This document shows positions 4,508 through 6,374 of a stretch of 6,374 nt of DNA, in pieces; position 1 is the first letter of the stretch; every line of letters begins with the position of its first letter. The DNA comes from an uncultured Enterobacter sp. (GTDB lineage Bacteria > Pseudomonadota > Gammaproteobacteria > Enterobacterales > Enterobacteriaceae). The notes below the pieces were generated by a model. It was not told where the DNA came from and did no database searches. It saw nothing but the letters and a program-made list of their open reading frames with translations. The translations under genes and the position numbers were made by a program. The stretch spans positions 1-6,374 of the forward strand of contig CAMKZP010000227.1 in the NCBI GenBank assembly GCA_946477805.1, written 5' to 3'.

Positions 4508-6160
4508 TTACAGCGCGATATCCGCAACAGGTTTATTTTCCGCCTGTGGCTTCAGCTCTGCCTTTGGTGCAGCATCCGCTGCGGCCTGCGGCTTGATGTA
4601 TTGCAGCTGCAGAACGCGGCTGGTGTATTCCAGCTCCTGCTCCGTGGCGTCAACGTTGCCGTTCAGCTTCGTACCGTAGGATGGGATAATGGTTTTCAGC
4701 TTCGCCTGCCATTCCGGGCTTGCGACCTTATCTTTAAACACTTTTTCCATCAGGTGCAGCATGATTGGTGCAGCGGTTGACGCCCCCGGTGAAGCACCCA
4801 GCAGCGCGGCGATGGTACCGTCTTTATCGCTCACCACTTCCGTACCCAGGCGCAGCACGCCGCCCTCTTTCGGATCGCGCTTGATAATCTGCACGCGCTG
4901 ACCCGCCTGCCACAGACGCCAGTCTTCTTTCTTCGCCTGCGGATAGTACTCCTTCAGCGCTTCAAAACGGTCGTCGTCAGAGAGCATCACCTGGCTAATC
5001 AGGTATTTCACCAGATCGAAGTTATCCAGGCCCACGTCCATCATTGGCTTCACGTTTGAGGTGGTAGTTGCGCTGAGCAGATCCCACAGGGAGCCATTTT
5101 TCAGGAATTTGGTGGAGAAGGTGGCGAATGGCCCGAACAGCACCACGCGTTTACCGTCCAGCATGCGGGTATCAATGTGCGGAACGGACATCGGTGGCGC
5201 ACCCACGGAAGCCTGGCCGTACACTTTCGCCAGATGGCGGTTCACCACGTCCGGATTTTCCGACACCAGGAACTGGCCGCCGACCGGGAAGCCCGCATAG
5301 TCGTCCGCTTCTGGAATACCGGTCTCCTGCAGCAGCTTCAGCGCCGCGCCGCCCGCACCGATAAAGACAAACTTCGCCTTGATGACGCGCTCGGCTTCGT
5401 TGTTTTTCAGATCGGCAACCGTCACGCTCCAGCTGTTATCCGCATTGCGTTTGAAACCACGCACTTCGGTGCTGAGCTGCAGGTTAAAGTTCTCTTTTTT
5501 CTGCAAAGAACCCACCAGCTGGCGGGTGATTTCACCGTAGTTAACGTCAGTTCCGATTTCCGTGCGGGTCGCGGCGATTTTCTGATTCGGGTCACGGCCT
5601 TCCATGACCAGCGGCGCCCACTCTTTGATCTGGGCGTGATCTTCCGAGTATTTCATGCCGCGGAACAAGGTGCTCTGCTGCAGCGCAGCGTAGCGCGCGC
5701 GCAGGAAATTCACGTTCTGGTCGCCCCACACAAAGCTCATGTGCGGCACGGTGTTAATGAAGGAGTGCGGATCGTGCATCACGCCGCTGTTAACCTGATG
5801 AGACCAGAACTGACGGGAGATCTGGAACGCTTCGTTGATCTCTACCGCCTTCTCGATACTAATGGAACCGTCCTTTTTCTGCGGCGTGTAGTTCAGTTCC
5901 ATGAGTGCCGAATGCCCGGTACCGGCGTTGTTCCAGCCGTTTGAGCTCTCCTGCGCCACGCCGTCGAGGCGCTCGACCATGGTCATCGACCAGTCTGGCT
6001 GCAGTTCGTGAAGATAGGTTCCCAGCGTGGCGCTCATGATACCGCCGCCAATTAAAAGGACGTCCGTTTCCTGCTCTTTAGGTGCGTCTGCTTTCGCCGC
6101 CATTGAGACGGTGCTAAGCCCAACGGCCAGAGAAAAGAGCATGGCAGTCATTTTTTTCAT
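4508..6160 (-). CDS. mqo: Malate:quinone oxidoreductase
   Basis: This is a 550-residue protein, compared with 548 in E. coli. Mqo (EC 1.1.5.4) is an FAD enzyme bound peripherally to the inner membrane that oxidises malate to oxaloacetate and passes electrons to the quinone pool, bypassing NAD-dependent malate dehydrogenase. A dinucleotide-binding motif LLIGGGIMSATLGTYL lies at 35-50. The family signature VERLDGVAQESSNGWNNAGTGHS is at 63-84, a second glycine-rich segment FVFIGAGGAALKLLQ at 264-278, and the C-terminal FAD segment LLGASPGASTAAPIML at 453-468. Residues 1-25 look like a Sec signal (KK, hydrophobic run, AAKADA), odd for a cytoplasm-facing flavoprotein but also present in E. coli. 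The tail 523-550 is low-complexity, with KPQA/KPQA/KPVA. The ATG at 6160 has AAGG 8 nt upstream. It is convergent with eco. Confidence 0.98.
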   Translation of the reverse strand: MKKMTAMLFSLAVGLSTVSMAAKADAPKEQETDVLLIGGGIMSATLGTYLHELQPDWSMTMVERLDGVAQESSNGWNNAGTGHSALMELNYTPQKKDGSISIEKAVEINEAFQISRQFWSHQVNSGVMHDPHSFINTVPHMSFVWGDQNVNFLRARYAALQQSTLFRGMKYSEDHAQIKEWAPLVMEGRDPNQKIAATRTEIGTDVNYGEITRQLVGSLQKKENFNLQLSTEVRGFKRNADNSWSVTVADLKNNEAERVIKAKFVFIGAGGAALKLLQETGIPEADDYAGFPVGGQFLVSENPDVVNRHLAKVYGQASVGAPPMSVPHIDTRMLDGKRVVLFGPFATFSTKFLKNGSLWDLLSATTTSNVKPMMDVGLDNFDLVKYLISQVMLSDDDRFEALKEYYPQAKKEDWRLWQAGQRVQIIKRDPKEGGVLRLGTEVVSDKDGTIAALLGASPGASTAAPIMLHLMEKVFKDKVASPEWQAKLKTIIPSYGTKLNGNVDATEQELEYTSRVLQLQYIKPQAAADAAPKAELKPQAENKPVADIAL

Positions 6161-6374
6161 AATTTATGCCTTAGTGTAATAGTGCGTGATGCGTGGAAAG
6201 TGCAGGTGAAAAAAGCTGCGGGGGAACGGTAGCAACTTTTAAATATTGTTTAAAGGTTACGAAATTATTGTAATTGTGAAATTTAATGATGGATTGTTTG
6301 TAGGGGATTGCGAAAGCCAACTGGCAATGGCTGGATTTTCTGGCTACTATGCTGCACTTTGTGATCGCACGCAC
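6161..6374 (-). promoter_or_regulatory. AT-rich leader and presumed promoter region of mqo
   Basis: No gene is supported in these 214 bases. On the minus strand a TACAAT (6267-6272, 5 of 6 to the -10 consensus) could start mqo transcription near 6259, but it lacks a good -35. A second possibility further upstream is TTGCCA, 5 of 6 to -35, with a long 19-bp spacer to TACAAA. The AAGG ribosome site lies at 6169-6172. Four ATTGT words occur on the plus strand at 6245, 6267, 6273 and 6293. mqo of E. coli is controlled by carbon source and ArcA, but I see no convincing ArcA or CRP site here, only isolated TGTGA half-sites. Confidence 0.4.

Noticed and set aside
5177..5944. A 255-codon open frame on the plus strand
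   Set aside because: It is entirely antisense to mqo, whose protein is a confident full-length family match. The product looks like the usual shadow of a GC-biased coding strand and has no recognisable domain.
6171..6374. A 67-codon open frame on the minus strand just before mqo, ending at its ribosome site
   Set aside because: It uses a GTG at the window edge, lies in AT-rich promoter-like sequence and resembles no family I know. A leader peptide cannot be ruled out but has no positive support.

Overview
The window looks like an ordinary stretch of enterobacterial chromosome. Every main gene matches the length, and most of the sequence I can recall, of its Escherichia coli counterpart: YejK, YejL, YejM, tRNA-Pro(GGG), ecotin and Mqo. 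The differences at the residue level, and the gene order between the tRNA and ecotin, point to a relative of E. coli such as the Enterobacter/Lelliottia/Leclercia/Klebsiella group rather than to E. coli itself. Genus cannot be fixed from the sequence alone.

Left part (1-3160): yejK (nucleoid-associated protein, minus strand, its last few codons cut off by the window edge) diverges from the yejL-yejM pair on the plus strand. The 134-bp divergent spacer carries a ribosome site for yejK, weak candidate promoters, and an inverted repeat around a purine-rich tract. YejM (PbgA/LapC) is the inner-membrane lipopolysaccharide sensor that governs LpxC turnover. An 8-bp hairpin overlaps its stop codon.

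Middle part (3161-3946): a proL-type tRNA-Pro(GGG) with its own promoter, a structured trailer of about 65 nt and a very strong bidirectional terminator. A small two-helix membrane protein (probably the DUF2534 family) faces the tRNA on the minus strand. The spacer between that gene and ecotin has a 16-nt-periodic CACCAG triplet and a short palindrome.

Right part (3947-6374): eco (ecotin, periplasmic serine-protease inhibitor, GTG start) converges on mqo (malate:quinone oxidoreductase), with a GC-rich hairpin terminator resembling REP elements between them. An AT-rich leader and presumed promoter region of mqo fills the right edge.

The genes do not form one pathway. They are neighbouring units of envelope homeostasis (YejM, ecotin), nucleoid organisation (YejK), translation (proL) and respiration (Mqo). 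The main contextual oddity is that the large narP-ccm-nap block, which lies between proL and eco in E. coli and Salmonella, is missing here and only the small membrane-protein gene is present. I see no mobile element, CRISPR array, prophage or evident new multi-gene system. The best second-look items are non-coding structures and the altered pseudo-active site of YejM.
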